DNA of 64,000 nt, taken from NCBI RefSeq assembly GCF_004125825.1, contig NZ_QQWI01000002.1, forward strand, positions 124,001 through 188,000, read 5' to 3'. Shown here piece by piece: positions 36,590-45,725 of this stretch (position 1 is its first letter; each line of letters opens with the position of its first letter). A program made the translations under genes and the position numbers. Source of the DNA: Fusibacter sp. A1. GTDB lineage: Bacteria > Bacillota > Clostridia > Peptostreptococcales > Acidaminobacteraceae. The notes under the pieces were generated by a model that was not told the DNA's origin, did not search any database, and saw only the letters and a program-made list of their open reading frames with translations.

Positions 36590-37099
36590 ATGACTTACGA
36601 ATCTATTAGAATTGGGCAACCGCTTGCTACATTAAGAAAAAGAAAAGGCATGTCACAGGACGAGGTGGCAAATTATTTGAAGGTGACTAGGCAAGCCATC
36701 TCAAAATGGGAAAGAAATGAAGCTTTACCGGATTTACAGAATATGAAAATGCTTTCAGATTTATTGGAGTTCTCAGTGGATGACTTGATTAACGGCTTGA
36801 TTTTGGCCGATGCTGAATTAGTAGAGGGTGTAGCCACACTGACCTTCATAGAAAGGGTTCGAGAGTCTTTCGGACGCAGTGCGGAAACTTCTAATTGGTT
36901 GGCCGAGGTATTAGGGGCTACTATAGGCTTGGTTTCGGTTCCTATTTTCATCATACTACTTTATATGAAAGTGTCATTCCTCTTATCGGTCTTGGTCTTT
37001 TTCTTAGTTCCACCTGCGTATTATGTTGGAAAATGCATACCTGTCATTACGGATTATCTAAGAACTACTGATCATATTGAAGGTAATGAAGAATGGTAA
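36590..37099 (+). CDS. XRE-family regulator with membrane tail
   Basis: 169 residues: an N-terminal Cro/cI-type helix-turn-helix (LATLRKRKGMSQDEVANYLKV, given as the first two helices, then TRQAISKWERNEALPDL), a linker, and two C-terminal transmembrane helices (about 112-150, VLGATIGLVSVPIFIILL). Such membrane-tethered XRE proteins are common in Firmicutes and often sense envelope signals. ATG 36590 with AAGGAG 8 bp upstream is chosen over TTG 36563. Targets unknown. Confidence 0.85.
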   Translation: MTYESIRIGQPLATLRKRKGMSQDEVANYLKVTRQAISKWERNEALPDLQNMKMLSDLLEFSVDDLINGLILADAELVEGVATLTFIERVRESFGRSAETSNWLAEVLGATIGLVSVPIFIILLYMKVSFLLSVLVFFLVPPAYYVGKCIPVITDYLRTTDHIEGNEEW

Positions 37100-37193
37100 T
37101 TTAAGATTTTCACGGTGTTGCTACTAAAGCAGTTAGTATAAGTTTTATAGGTACAAATTATTCTAGTTTTACTTCATTTGAGGGGGGTACAAA

Positions 37194-38066
37194 GTGGATA
37201 CAGCATTAAGGGTTAGGATTGCTTTTGAAGAAAAAAACACACTTGATAAAGAAGTGGTTTCTCAACTGCTTCACTCATCTAAGCTAGTCAATAAACTTAC
37301 AAAAGATTTTGTGAACAACCCCTTGTTTGTAGTATTTCGTATGATGGGGTTGAGTGAAATTCCTTGTGCTGAATCGTTATCCTATACTCAAAAAATGATT
37401 GACTATGCCAATCAGAAGTTGGCTACTGGCCAGGGCTTCTCTTGTTTGGGCGGGGTAGAGGAAATTGTTCCATGTTATAATGCAATGTTATTTGAAGCAT
37501 ACTGTCGTCTAGGACTTGGAGAAAGTAAAGAAGCCCAGGACGCATTAAATTGGATAAAACAATTTCAACTTTTTAAGCGTAATCATACAACAACTTGGCA
37601 ACATAAGGGAATTTGTAAACATGGCGGTTGTCTTGGAAAAACACCTTGTTATATTGGAATCGGGAAAACTGTCAGGGCACTTATTACTTACAGCGAATTT
37701 ATAAATCATGACGATCATGAAATTGAAAACCTGATTAATGAAGGAACTGACTATTTGCTGATGCATAAAATGTTTCAACAACTGTCAAAGCCAGAACCTA
37801 TCAGTAAACACATAACGGATATTACATTCCCGCAGAGCTATTTCCTGTCATTATCTGATCTGGTCTACATTGCTGGAAAGAGAAAGTTGATGAATGACGA
37901 AAATTGTAATTCTATGAAACTACTATTAAAAGAAAAAGAAGTAGAAGAGAACAAGTGGAAAATAGAGTATAATTATGGCTACAAAGGATATGTCGCATTT
38001 GAAACCAGACAAAAAGCATCGGAATGGATATCCACTCTATATCCGATTTGGCTCAGCGGAACATAA
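37194..38066 (+). CDS. Uncharacterised protein, possibly alpha/alpha-toroid fold
   Basis: 290 residues, soluble, start GTG 37194 behind GAGGGGGG. The middle has repeated helical segments each with a cysteine/glycine turn (FSCLGGVEEIVPCYNAML, HKGICKHGGCLGKTPCYIG) that recall prenyltransferase/squalene-cyclase-type barrels; the CKHGGC motif could bind a metal. The C-terminus ends with ETRQKASEWISTLYP. I cannot name a function. It stands alone between the XRE regulator and a CPBP protease. Confidence 0.5.
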   Translation: MDTALRVRIAFEEKNTLDKEVVSQLLHSSKLVNKLTKDFVNNPLFVVFRMMGLSEIPCAESLSYTQKMIDYANQKLATGQGFSCLGGVEEIVPCYNAMLFEAYCRLGLGESKEAQDALNWIKQFQLFKRNHTTTWQHKGICKHGGCLGKTPCYIGIGKTVRALITYSEFINHDDHEIENLINEGTDYLLMHKMFQQLSKPEPISKHITDITFPQSYFLSLSDLVYIAGKRKLMNDENCNSMKLLLKEKEVEENKWKIEYNYGYKGYVAFETRQKASEWISTLYPIWLSGT

Positions 38067-38293
38067 AAGTTGGTCTTATTTAGGTTTTTTGTCTTAAATG
38101 GTTTTTTATCTGCACTAGAGAACTAGATGGTGTTAGGCACTCTCATCTGTTTAATTCTGGATTGCTTCAACAATTAGTGTGTTTTGGTAAGATAACTTAT
38201 AATGAGTCGTTTGTGACAATTGCAAAATTTGCTATAATCAAAGAGACAGATGAGTGTTATTCGATCCTTATCCTATGAAAGGAGTTAAAGTGA
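38067..38293. promoter_or_regulatory. Promoter region of the CPBP protease gene
   Basis: TTGTGA (38211-38216), 16 bp, TATAAT (38233-38238) preceded by TGC as an extended -10. The RBS GAAAGGAG follows near 38277. Confidence 0.6.
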
Positions 38294-39148
38294 ATGAATA
38301 AAAAGAACGTATTGATTTATACAGGTATTGCATTTGCATGGTCTTATAGCTTGTGGCTTACAGCGATAGGAATAGCTCTAAATAGCCAAATGAAAATCTA
38401 TTTGAACGAAGGATTTGTTGAAGCCCTTTATTCCAATGTCTTAACAGGCAAGGTGGCGATAATCTCTGTCATAGCCTTGTTGGCCTCACTTGGTCCATTA
38501 GTTGGTGCAGGTGTAGTTTCTCTTATTGATCCAGTGTTTAAAGAGGAATTTAAGCAAAGGTTGTTCATCTATAAATCTAGTAAACCCTATCTTCATGTGA
38601 TTGGCATATTTTTAGCAATAGGATTTATTCCAGCCATACCGCTTATCTTCATTGAAGGTTTTACTTCAACGCCGATCAGTACTATTTTACTCTACCTAAT
38701 AACGTTTTTCCTAATACAGCTAGTGACTTCAGGTACAGAAGAATTTGGCTGGCGTGGCTTGATGTTGCCCGAGTTTTTAAAAGAAAACGATGTATGGACA
38801 GCAAGTTTTAAAACAGGGCTAGTTTGGGCTGTATGGCACACGCCAATAGTCATGTATATCTTCTATCTACAGGGAATGCCAATGTTTGCAATGCTCTTTT
38901 CATTTGTAGGGTTTAGTGTCGGTATTGTAGCAATGTCGGTTGTGCATAGTTACTTCTTTATTAAAACCAAGAGTGTTTTGTTTTCAGTTTTTTTACATGC
39001 GACAAGCAATACAATACCACTGATAGCAGGAATGCTGATACTCGATTCGTATAAAACCGCTGTATTTGCTCAACTCTTAATTTGGGGTGTTATTTTTATG
39101 ATAATGAAAAGGAATCCCGAGATGTTCCCAAAGACAAAAAAGTCCTAG
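38294..39148 (+). CDS. CPBP-family intramembrane metalloprotease
   Basis: 284 residues with about eight hydrophobic helices. The glutamate motif GTEEFGWRGL (about 149-158), the second motif VWAVWHTP (about 178-185) with His, and HATSN (about 233) are the catalytic set of CAAX prenyl protease/bacteriocin-processing (Abi) proteins. Such proteins process prenylated proteins, modify small peptides or give self-immunity to bacteriocins; the substrate here is unknown. It is monocistronic between a promoter and a terminator, 5 kb from the bacteriocin gene. Confidence 0.85.
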   Translation: MNKKNVLIYTGIAFAWSYSLWLTAIGIALNSQMKIYLNEGFVEALYSNVLTGKVAIISVIALLASLGPLVGAGVVSLIDPVFKEEFKQRLFIYKSSKPYLHVIGIFLAIGFIPAIPLIFIEGFTSTPISTILLYLITFFLIQLVTSGTEEFGWRGLMLPEFLKENDVWTASFKTGLVWAVWHTPIVMYIFYLQGMPMFAMLFSFVGFSVGIVAMSVVHSYFFIKTKSVLFSVFLHATSNTIPLIAGMLILDSYKTAVFAQLLIWGVIFMIMKRNPEMFPKTKKS

Positions 39149-39199
39149 AAATGATTTAGTTGATCAAGTAAAGAAGACTAGAGTGTCGTAAATCAATCA

Positions 39200-39229
39200 A
39201 ACTCCTTCAGTTATTGAAGGAGTTTTTTA
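39200..39229 (+). terminator. Terminator after the CPBP gene
   Basis: A perfect 10 bp stem AACTCCTTCA / TGAAGGAGTT with loop GTTAT and six T. Confidence 0.85.
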
Positions 39230-39293
39230 ACATAGCGTGATAGCAATCAGAACCCACCTAAAAATGTAACTACAGTATTTTATTGTGGAATTA

Positions 39294-39302
39294 TGCTATA
39301 AT
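39294..39302 (+). promoter_or_regulatory. Extended -10 promoter element
   Basis: TGCTATAAT, 57 bp ahead of the methyltransferase start. No -35 was found. Confidence 0.5.
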
Positions 39303-39358
39303 ACTTGAGCAAATGAATACTTAGCAGTTGATAAGTTGTGCCCGTAAGGAGGAGTCAA

Positions 39359-40096
39359 ATGATACAAGATAGCTCTACTCATAGTTGGAATGTTATTAGT
39401 GAAGAATGGTGTGAAATAGCACCCATTGATGAAACAAGACAATATTTTATTATGCCATATATGCTCAGGTTAATGGGAGATGTTTCTGGTAAAAGGATAT
39501 TGGATCTTGGCTGCGGTGAAGGTGGCTTCTCTCGAGAACTTACCCGTAGGGGTGCGCAAGTTGTTGGAATTGACTGTGCTGCCTATTCCATTGAATTCGC
39601 AAAGAAACAATCACTAGAAGAAGGACTAGGCATACAATACTATACAAAGAACAGCAGTGATCTTGATGGAATTGAAAGTTGTGATTTTGATATCGTATTA
39701 TGTTCAATGATGTTAATGGACTGTGAAGACCTAGATGGAACAATCAAAGAAATCAGTAGAGTATTAAAGCCTAAGGGTAAGTTATTTGCAAGTGTGTTGC
39801 ATCCTTGTTTTACAGGCAAGAATATTGGAAGAGAAGGTAAAGGAATTGACAGAAAAGTAATAGTTGAAGACTACTTTAATCCAGCAGTATATAATCAAAC
39901 ATTGCCGGGTGGCAATATTGAAGTTGTTTGGAGACATCGAACACTAGAAGAGTATGTGAAGCCTTTTGTGAAACATGGTTTAAATATTACTGACTTAAAT
40001 GAAGCTCGTCCGACGAGAGAAGAAGCGGATAAATCTGTTCCTATTGCATGGTTGAATAAGATACCACTGTTTCTTTATTGGGTTGTGGAAAAGTAA
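39359..40096 (+). CDS. SAM-dependent methyltransferase
   Basis: 245 residues of the class I methyltransferase fold. Motif I ILDLGCGEGGFSREL lies at about 45-59, GAQVVGIDCA binds the ribose, DFDIVLCSMML is motif IV, and ISRVLKPKGKLFASVLHP is motif V. The substrate is not predictable; small-molecule methylation (quinone- or antibiotic-type) is likely. ATG 39359 with AAGGAGG 5 bp upstream is better than the TTG at 39338. It is a stand-alone gene. Confidence 0.83.
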   Translation: MIQDSSTHSWNVISEEWCEIAPIDETRQYFIMPYMLRLMGDVSGKRILDLGCGEGGFSRELTRRGAQVVGIDCAAYSIEFAKKQSLEEGLGIQYYTKNSSDLDGIESCDFDIVLCSMMLMDCEDLDGTIKEISRVLKPKGKLFASVLHPCFTGKNIGREGKGIDRKVIVEDYFNPAVYNQTLPGGNIEVVWRHRTLEEYVKPFVKHGLNITDLNEARPTREEADKSVPIAWLNKIPLFLYWVVEK

Positions 40097-40202
40097 TAAA
40101 ACACTTACATTAATCGATTTGTGATGTGATTATCTGGCAGCAAGTCCTTCCGACACAACTTGGAAAAAACAAAGAGCATACTTTTAAAATATGGAGAAAA
40201 TC

Positions 40203-41381
40203 ATGCAAATTATATGTGTTATATACGATGAATCAATGAACAAGGTATTGATTCGACATAATGAAAATGAGTTAAATCTTGTAAGTATCAAGTGTGATGA
40301 AGATAAGGATTACTTCACTATTTTACAGGCACATTTATCAGAAACTATTGGTTTTAAGCTTATAAAATCTGACTTAAGTACCATAGCAAAGAGTGAAGAT
40401 TACATTGTTTTGCTATTAAATGCAGATTGTAGTGATTTGACGAATTTTGAGTGGGTTGACTTAGAAAATCTAAAAACAATCACAGGTGTTGATAAAACTG
40501 CCTTAAGCCAATTACTAAATTATTTTTTAAGAATCAATAAATTTAAAATGGAATCACTTTACTTTTCTATCCGATGTCAAAGCAGAAAAATTATTGATGA
40601 TTGTGTGAATTTAATTCAGAGAAACAATCCAGGCATTGCGATAATGGATAAGTATCAAGCAGCCAGTGTTACTAATTCAGCGTATAAAATTGTACTTATC
40701 AGAGATGTAGAACCAGAATCAAGTGATTTTGTAGAAGAAATTAAGCTAGTCACCTGTGCTGACGATGAAAATAAAACTATAGATAGTAATCATATCGCGA
40801 TTGAAACTATGCAGATAGAGGATATTTACAAGGAAGTCATGAACAAAGTATCTGAGTTGTATCAGAAGAAAGTGATGGAGAATACTGTTTATTCATCTTG
40901 CTTTTTTTATGGAGTTACAGGCATGACTGAAAGTGGAAAGTCATATTTTGCCAATCACTTAGATTTGACGTACAATATGTGGAATTTGAAGATTAGGTCT
41001 TTCATTGAAGTCGCTAAATGTTTGGTTGATCACTCAATATCCCCCTTATTAGAAGTTATAACTATTCAATTGATGCTTGAATTTTCATGTTACCATTATT
41101 TTAAACAGTCACTAGTCATTGAGAGCATTTATTCTGAAAGGATTCATTGCTTGTTTTCTGATTTGTTGAAAGACAAATACAAGTTGATATATATAGATGT
41201 TGATGAAGATCAAAGGAAGAAACGCTCACTAGATAGTCTTGATGAATTTAAAAGTAAGGACATTAAAAAGAGGAAATTAGGGATTGATAAGTTAAGAAAT
41301 ATTGCTGATATCAAACTAGACAATTCAAAATCGATCTCGGCTAGTAAGAATCAATTAGATCATTATTTTAGGAGTTGTTAA
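40203..41381 (+). CDS. Uncharacterised P-loop protein with Nudix-like N-terminus
   Basis: 392 residues. The C-terminal half has a Walker A motif GVTGMTESGKSYFANHL (about 240-256) and IYIDVDEDQRKKRSLD, a layout like small nucleotide or dephospho-CoA kinases. The N-terminal ~100 residues resemble the beta-sheet of Nudix proteins (IICVIYDESMNKVLIRH, FEWVDLENLKTI), but the Nudix box itself is absent. The middle (about 125-205) was not recognised. ATG 40203 with GGAGA upstream is preferred to 40191. The combination of a box-less Nudix-like domain and a kinase-like domain is unusual. Confidence 0.5.
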   Translation: MQIICVIYDESMNKVLIRHNENELNLVSIKCDEDKDYFTILQAHLSETIGFKLIKSDLSTIAKSEDYIVLLLNADCSDLTNFEWVDLENLKTITGVDKTALSQLLNYFLRINKFKMESLYFSIRCQSRKIIDDCVNLIQRNNPGIAIMDKYQAASVTNSAYKIVLIRDVEPESSDFVEEIKLVTCADDENKTIDSNHIAIETMQIEDIYKEVMNKVSELYQKKVMENTVYSSCFFYGVTGMTESGKSYFANHLDLTYNMWNLKIRSFIEVAKCLVDHSISPLLEVITIQLMLEFSCYHYFKQSLVIESIYSERIHCLFSDLLKDKYKLIYIDVDEDQRKKRSLDSLDEFKSKDIKKRKLGIDKLRNIADIKLDNSKSISASKNQLDHYFRSC

Positions 41382-41699
41382 AAATTGCTATGGAAACGCC
41401 AGCATAGAATACTCTTGTAGTTTCACTAAATACTAAAGAATAGACATATTAATAATGGGTAAGGGCTCGCTTTTTTTTATTTTATTGAACACAAATAGTT
41501 TCTTCAATGTCCAGTACATCAATACATCAGAAAAGTATAAGAAAATGATCTGTATTTAGTAATCGGTGTAACTGAAATGATTTACGACAGTACTGTTCGG
41601 TGAACGAAAAACAATATTACAATTACCTTAAAACACCAATTTTGTTGGTGTTTTTTAGTATAATCAAGAAAACTGCTTGTGTAAGTTTTGTTAGGTTAA
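41382..41699. other. Intergenic region with terminator followed by a -10 box
   Basis: A perfect 9 bp hairpin AAACACCAA / TTGGTGTTT (41631-41653) with T-run, then TATAAT at 41659-41664 only six bases later. ATTACCTTAAA just before the hairpin resembles the repeat family at 36427. The palindrome ACAGTACTGT is at 41587. Confidence 0.6.
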
Positions 41700-42950
41700 A
41701 TGGAATATAGAAGGGATGGAGCTGTGGATAGGAATAATAAAGGTTTAAGTAATAAAATCACGATGATTTTTACGTTGATTGTCATAATTGGTGTCTTCAT
41801 CTCTAAGCAGGAACCATTTTATAATTTGAATAATCTTATGCAAAGCGTCATGCAGTACTCCCTTCTTGCACTTGCGCTCATACTACCGATTATGGCAGGG
41901 ATGGGGTTGAACTTTAGTATTGTAGTAGGAGCCATTGCAGGTCAGATCGGTATTATCATGGCAGTAAACTGGGGTCTAACAGGATTCTATAGTTTTATCT
42001 TCGCAGCTTTTTTTGGTACCTGTTTTGCAATTCTGTTTGGGCTATTTGCGGGGGTATTGATTGATAAGGCGCGTGGGCATGAGATGGTGACCTCGTTGTT
42101 TATCGGATATTTCGTAAACGGCATATACCAGCTGGTTTTGTTCGCTCTGATAGGAACTGTTATCCCGATTAGGGCTGAGCAACTGCTTTTGAGTGGCGGT
42201 GTGGGACTAAGGAACAGCATTGATCTTAGTGATACTCTGTTTCAATCGGTTGACGGTTTGCTTGAAGTTCCATTTTTCGTTCTGCTTATCATCATAAGTG
42301 TTCTTTATTTGATTATAAAGGCCTATCAGTTTTACAAAGGTAAAGTTGAAAGCGATAAGCTAAGAACTTATCTAAGAATGATCCTGCCCACTTTAGTCGT
42401 CTTGGTAAGTGCTGTGGTCATGTATGCGGACGGGCTCCCAAATGAGATCGCTATGCTTAAAAACATAGGGTTTCCACTGATCACAGGCGCGATGATTGGA
42501 GCAGCTGCGATATCTATTCTATGGTTCATGCGTACTAAACTGGGACGAGAATTCATTGCTGTCGCTTTGAAGAAGCAAAATTCAGAAGGTACCGATATGA
42601 ACGCATCAAAAGTCAGGATCATGGCTATTGTGATGTCTACAATACTGGCTTCGTGGGGGCAGATTATATTTTTACAAAATACTGGCGTCTTAAGCACATA
42701 CGGGTCTCATATGGGTGTCGGACTATTATCTGCAGCAGCACTTATTTTAGGCGGTGCCACGATAAAACGAGCTACTGTGGGACAGGCCTTCATTGGTGTC
42801 GTGCTGCTTCGAGGATTATTTATCCTCTTTGTTCCTGTCATCGGTGAGTTATATTCAGGGAACTTGTCTGAGGTATTCAGGATTATCGTGATGAACGGTG
42901 TATTTTTATATGCGTTTATAGCGAAGAGAAATGAAGATGTCCTATTTTGA
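41700..42950 (+). CDS. Simple-sugar-type ABC transporter permease (orphan)
   Basis: 416 residues with about ten transmembrane helices of the RbsC/BPD_transp_2 family. LPIMAGMGLNFSIVVGAIAGQIGIIM (as two adjacent blocks) and the EAA-like cytoplasmic loop RGHEMVTSLFIGYFVNGIYQ are characteristic, with GLLSAAALILGGATIKRATVGQ near the C-terminus. The permease would need an ATPase and a binding protein, and neither is adjacent. Start ATG 41700; GTG 41724 with AAGGGATGG upstream is an alternative. The next gene follows with overlap-range spacing, so the two are cotranscribed. Confidence 0.8.
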   Translation: MEYRRDGAVDRNNKGLSNKITMIFTLIVIIGVFISKQEPFYNLNNLMQSVMQYSLLALALILPIMAGMGLNFSIVVGAIAGQIGIIMAVNWGLTGFYSFIFAAFFGTCFAILFGLFAGVLIDKARGHEMVTSLFIGYFVNGIYQLVLFALIGTVIPIRAEQLLLSGGVGLRNSIDLSDTLFQSVDGLLEVPFFVLLIIISVLYLIIKAYQFYKGKVESDKLRTYLRMILPTLVVLVSAVVMYADGLPNEIAMLKNIGFPLITGAMIGAAAISILWFMRTKLGREFIAVALKKQNSEGTDMNASKVRIMAIVMSTILASWGQIIFLQNTGVLSTYGSHMGVGLLSAAALILGGATIKRATVGQAFIGVVLLRGLFILFVPVIGELYSGNLSEVFRIIVMNGVFLYAFIAKRNEDVLF

Positions 42951-42961
42951 AAGGAGTCAAA

Positions 42962-43450
42962 ATGAAAAAACTTTTTATCAAGCAAAAGGTATTTAAAATC
43001 ACTGACCATTATCCGATTACCGATGAGAATCAAGAGACAATTTATCAGGTGGATCAGGACTTCAAGCTGATCGGAAACACGGTTCGGGTCAGTGATAAAT
43101 ATGGCAGTGAACTATTTGTTGTCAGCAAAGAAGTATTTACGCTCTTGCCGAGATTTGTGGTTCGATTTGCAAATGGTAATGAAGTGGTTCTTAAAAGCAG
43201 GTTTACGCTATTCAATAAGGAAATAGATATTGATCCTGACGGACTAAAGCTCTTCTTAAAAGGCGATTTCTTTGACCATAATTTTTCGCTTTATGAAAAC
43301 AATACGCAAATAGGTTCTATCACAGAAGAATACTTCACTTGGGGTGATACATTCGTGCTTACTATCAATGATGAAAGCAAGCAGGATTTGATTGTCGCAA
43401 TTATGATTGCCGTAGACTGCATTAAGGATGATCAGGAAAAAAGGCGATGA
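42962..43450 (+). CDS. LURP-one-related (scramblase-like) protein
   Basis: 162 residues of the Tubby/LOR fold (YxjI-like). It starts MKKLFIKQKVF with ITDENQETIYQVDQDF, then LLPRFVVRF and FTLFNKEIDI, and ends with the hydrophobic helix DLIVAIMIAVDCI. Such proteins are small, cytoplasmic or membrane-peripheral, and functionally unknown in bacteria. ATG 42962 has AAAGGAG at 42951-42957. It is cotranscribed with the permease. Confidence 0.75.
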   Translation: MKKLFIKQKVFKITDHYPITDENQETIYQVDQDFKLIGNTVRVSDKYGSELFVVSKEVFTLLPRFVVRFANGNEVVLKSRFTLFNKEIDIDPDGLKLFLKGDFFDHNFSLYENNTQIGSITEEYFTWGDTFVLTINDESKQDLIVAIMIAVDCIKDDQEKRR

Positions 43451-43513
43451 CATTAGAGGGTAAACCGTGATTGCTGAATTGGATGAGTTTTATTGAAAAT
43501 AGATGATTTATAC

Positions 43514-43570
43514 AAACCTCAAATCGCAACGCAATGTGTTAATCATTGTGAATTCGATTTGGGGTTTTTA
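43514..43570 (+). terminator. Terminator after the LOR gene
   Basis: A 13 bp stem AAACCTCAAATCG / CGATTTGGGGTTT with one G-T pair, and an inner CAATG/CATTG pairing in the long loop; T-run follows. Confidence 0.7.
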
Positions 43571-43635
43571 TGACTGGGTCTTGTGTCATGATGATGTAAG
43601 TTGTGCACAGTTTGCCTTACCTTGCGCTATGAGTA

Positions 43636-43663
43636 TTGATATTTTTCGTCCTTTTACTATAAT
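43636..43663 (+). promoter_or_regulatory. Promoter of the LytTR two-component operon
   Basis: TTGATA (43636-43641), 16 bp, TATAAT (43658-43663), 46 bp ahead of the start. Confidence 0.65.
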
Positions 43664-43708
43664 TAGGAAAGACAACGTTGTTGGAATTTATTAACAAGGA
43701 GGAACCGT

Positions 43709-44407
43709 TTGATTAGGATTGCGATATGCGATGACGAAGTGACGACTTTGCATCAAACCAAAAGCTATCTGAAGGCATACCCTGCGGAGTTTAAAGTCGA
43801 TTTGTTCACAAGTGGAGAAGACCTGGTTGCCAGTGAAGAAAACTACGAGATTATCTTGCTTGATATCGATATGTCCGGTATGAACGGCATTGAGACTGCA
43901 GGTCTCATTCGAAAACGCGATAAGAAGGTCAAAATCATTTATATTACAAATTATAGCGATTATACGACCTTTGCATTTTCTGTGCATGCCTTTGCCTATA
44001 TTTTAAAGCCGTTAAAAGCAGAGGTGCTTTACAAGCAACTTGACGAAGCTTTTGAATATATGAAAGTCACAGCGTCAAAGCCTTTAGAGTTTATTACGAA
44101 CGAAGGTGTCTTGCGGTTAGATCAGAGAGAGATCCTTTGCTTTGAGTACGCTAACAGAAAAGTGTCGATGCGTACCCTGACCCATACGTATGAGTTAAAG
44201 CGAAGAATTTCGGATTTGGAAGCCGAGCTCAGAGAAAATGGATTTTGCATGCCACATAAGAGCTTTATCGTAAATCTATATGCGGTCAAGACGATTAAGG
44301 GGTATGACATTCATCTGGTCGATGAGTCGATCGTCCCGCTCTCGCAAAAAAAATCGATGGCGTTTCGAAAAGCGTTGAATTACTATCTCTCAGATGGAGG
44401 GCGATAA
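43709..44407 (+). CDS. LytTR-family response regulator
   Basis: 232 residues: an N-terminal receiver (IRIAICDDEV, phosphoacceptor Asp in IILLDIDMSGMNGIE at about 51, YILKPL) and a C-terminal LytTR DNA-binding domain (FEYANRKVSMRT, MPHKSFIVNLYAVKTI). It regulates by binding direct repeats, as AgrA and LytR do. The start is TTG 43709 with AAGGAGG 6 bp upstream. Its 3' end overlaps the kinase frame. Intact, although its kinase gene is broken by a stop. Confidence 0.92.
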   Translation: MIRIAICDDEVTTLHQTKSYLKAYPAEFKVDLFTSGEDLVASEENYEIILLDIDMSGMNGIETAGLIRKRDKKVKIIYITNYSDYTTFAFSVHAFAYILKPLKAEVLYKQLDEAFEYMKVTASKPLEFITNEGVLRLDQREILCFEYANRKVSMRTLTHTYELKRRISDLEAELRENGFCMPHKSFIVNLYAVKTIKGYDIHLVDESIVPLSQKKSMAFRKALNYYLSDGGR

Positions 44408-44411
44408 GACG

Positions 44412-45725
44412 ATGATGGATATCATGACCTATTTTGTTTTACCTGTTCTCGGGAGCGTATTCATGCTGGGCGCGATCTTTTACAGCATGAACCAGATTGG
44501 AACCAATAGGGAGATCCGATCAAGTCAACAGACGCTGTCGTTCCTATCCAGTAGGGCTGTCGTGGTTTGCGTGTACATTCTGCTTACTATTGTAGTGTCT
44601 TTTCTTGGCAGTGGAGTGCTTAACCTAATTGTGATGTTTTTGATACCGTTGATCGGGCATTACTACTACAATAGTGAGCGGCAGTATATTATCTTTTATG
44701 TACTGTTTGTCGTTGTCATTTATCTGGTGGATGCGCTATCCGCATTTGGTCTGACTTATCTGTTCAGCAGTGGTGTCCTCTATTTTGCTAATGAGCACCT
44801 AACCATCATTGGCGTTATATTTACTATACGGTTTGTCGAGTTTAGCATACTTAGAATTCTGACCGGCATTATTAGGCGGATGAAGCATGGTGTTATCAGC
44901 AAGAAGCAAATGCTTAGTTATTTTATCTTACCTGCTTTCAGTATTGTGAACCTTTTTAGCTTGATGTATTTGATGGATATTTTTGTCACGGAGGACCGTT
45001 TTGCGCTATTAATTATCAATATCGGACTGCTGATCTGCATAAACCTTTATTTTACGAGTGTCTTTGACACCATCAGCCGAAACAACCGTCTTAAGAATGA
45101 ACTAAATCTTCATCACCAGCAGCAGGAGATTCAAGTGCGCTACTATGAGGCTTTGGAGCAAAAGTACGATACATCACGAAGTCTGGTCCACGATATTAGA
45201 AATCACATACAGTCGATGCAACAGCTTTATGAAATGGAGAAGCAGCCTTAGGTTTGCCAGTATACCCGAGATATTCATGAGATGCTCAATCGACTAGGTC
45301 AGAACTACTATACAAGCAATAAGATGCTCAATATCATCTTGAATGATAAAGTACAGACCATGCGTGCGCAGGGAATCAGTGAAGACATCAAGATTGCTGA
45401 TGTGGACTTAAGTTTTATCCGCAATGTGGATATGACGACACTCTTTTCGAATATTCTAGACAACGCGATTGAAGCGGCACTTGTGAGTGACGAAAAGAAA
45501 ATTCATTTGAGGGTCTCGCACGTGCACGATTTTGTCACGATCACGCTCAAAAATACATCAGCTGAGAAACCTTTAAAGAAAGACGATGACTTCCTTACTA
45601 CGAAGCCTCATCATGAAGGTCTTGGCCTGAAGAATGTCAAAAGGGTAGTCGAGGCGTATAAAGGAGATGTGCAGTTTGAATGGAGGGATGCTCATTTTAT
45701 TACGCGAGTCATGCTTACTGGCTAA
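44412..45725 (+). pseudogene. GHKL-type sensor kinase with in-frame TAG at codon 280
   Basis: Six N-terminal transmembrane helices (about 5-215) are followed by a coiled coil and the H-box SLVHDIRNHIQSMQQLYE. TAG at 45249-45251 comes next. The same frame then resumes with the rest of the dimerisation helix (YTRDIHEMLNRLG), the N-box NILDNAIEAA and the G-box HEGLGLKNVKRVVE, all intact. This is an AgrC/CitS-like quorum or peptide-sensing kinase. ATG 44412 with GGAGGG upstream is the likely start. The stop separates the histidine from the ATPase domain, so signalling to the LytTR regulator should be lost unless the codon is read through. Confidence 0.82.

Noticed and set aside
43503-43694. 63-codon plus-strand frame between the LOR gene and the LytTR regulator
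   Set aside because: It runs through a terminator hairpin and a promoter, and has no RBS.
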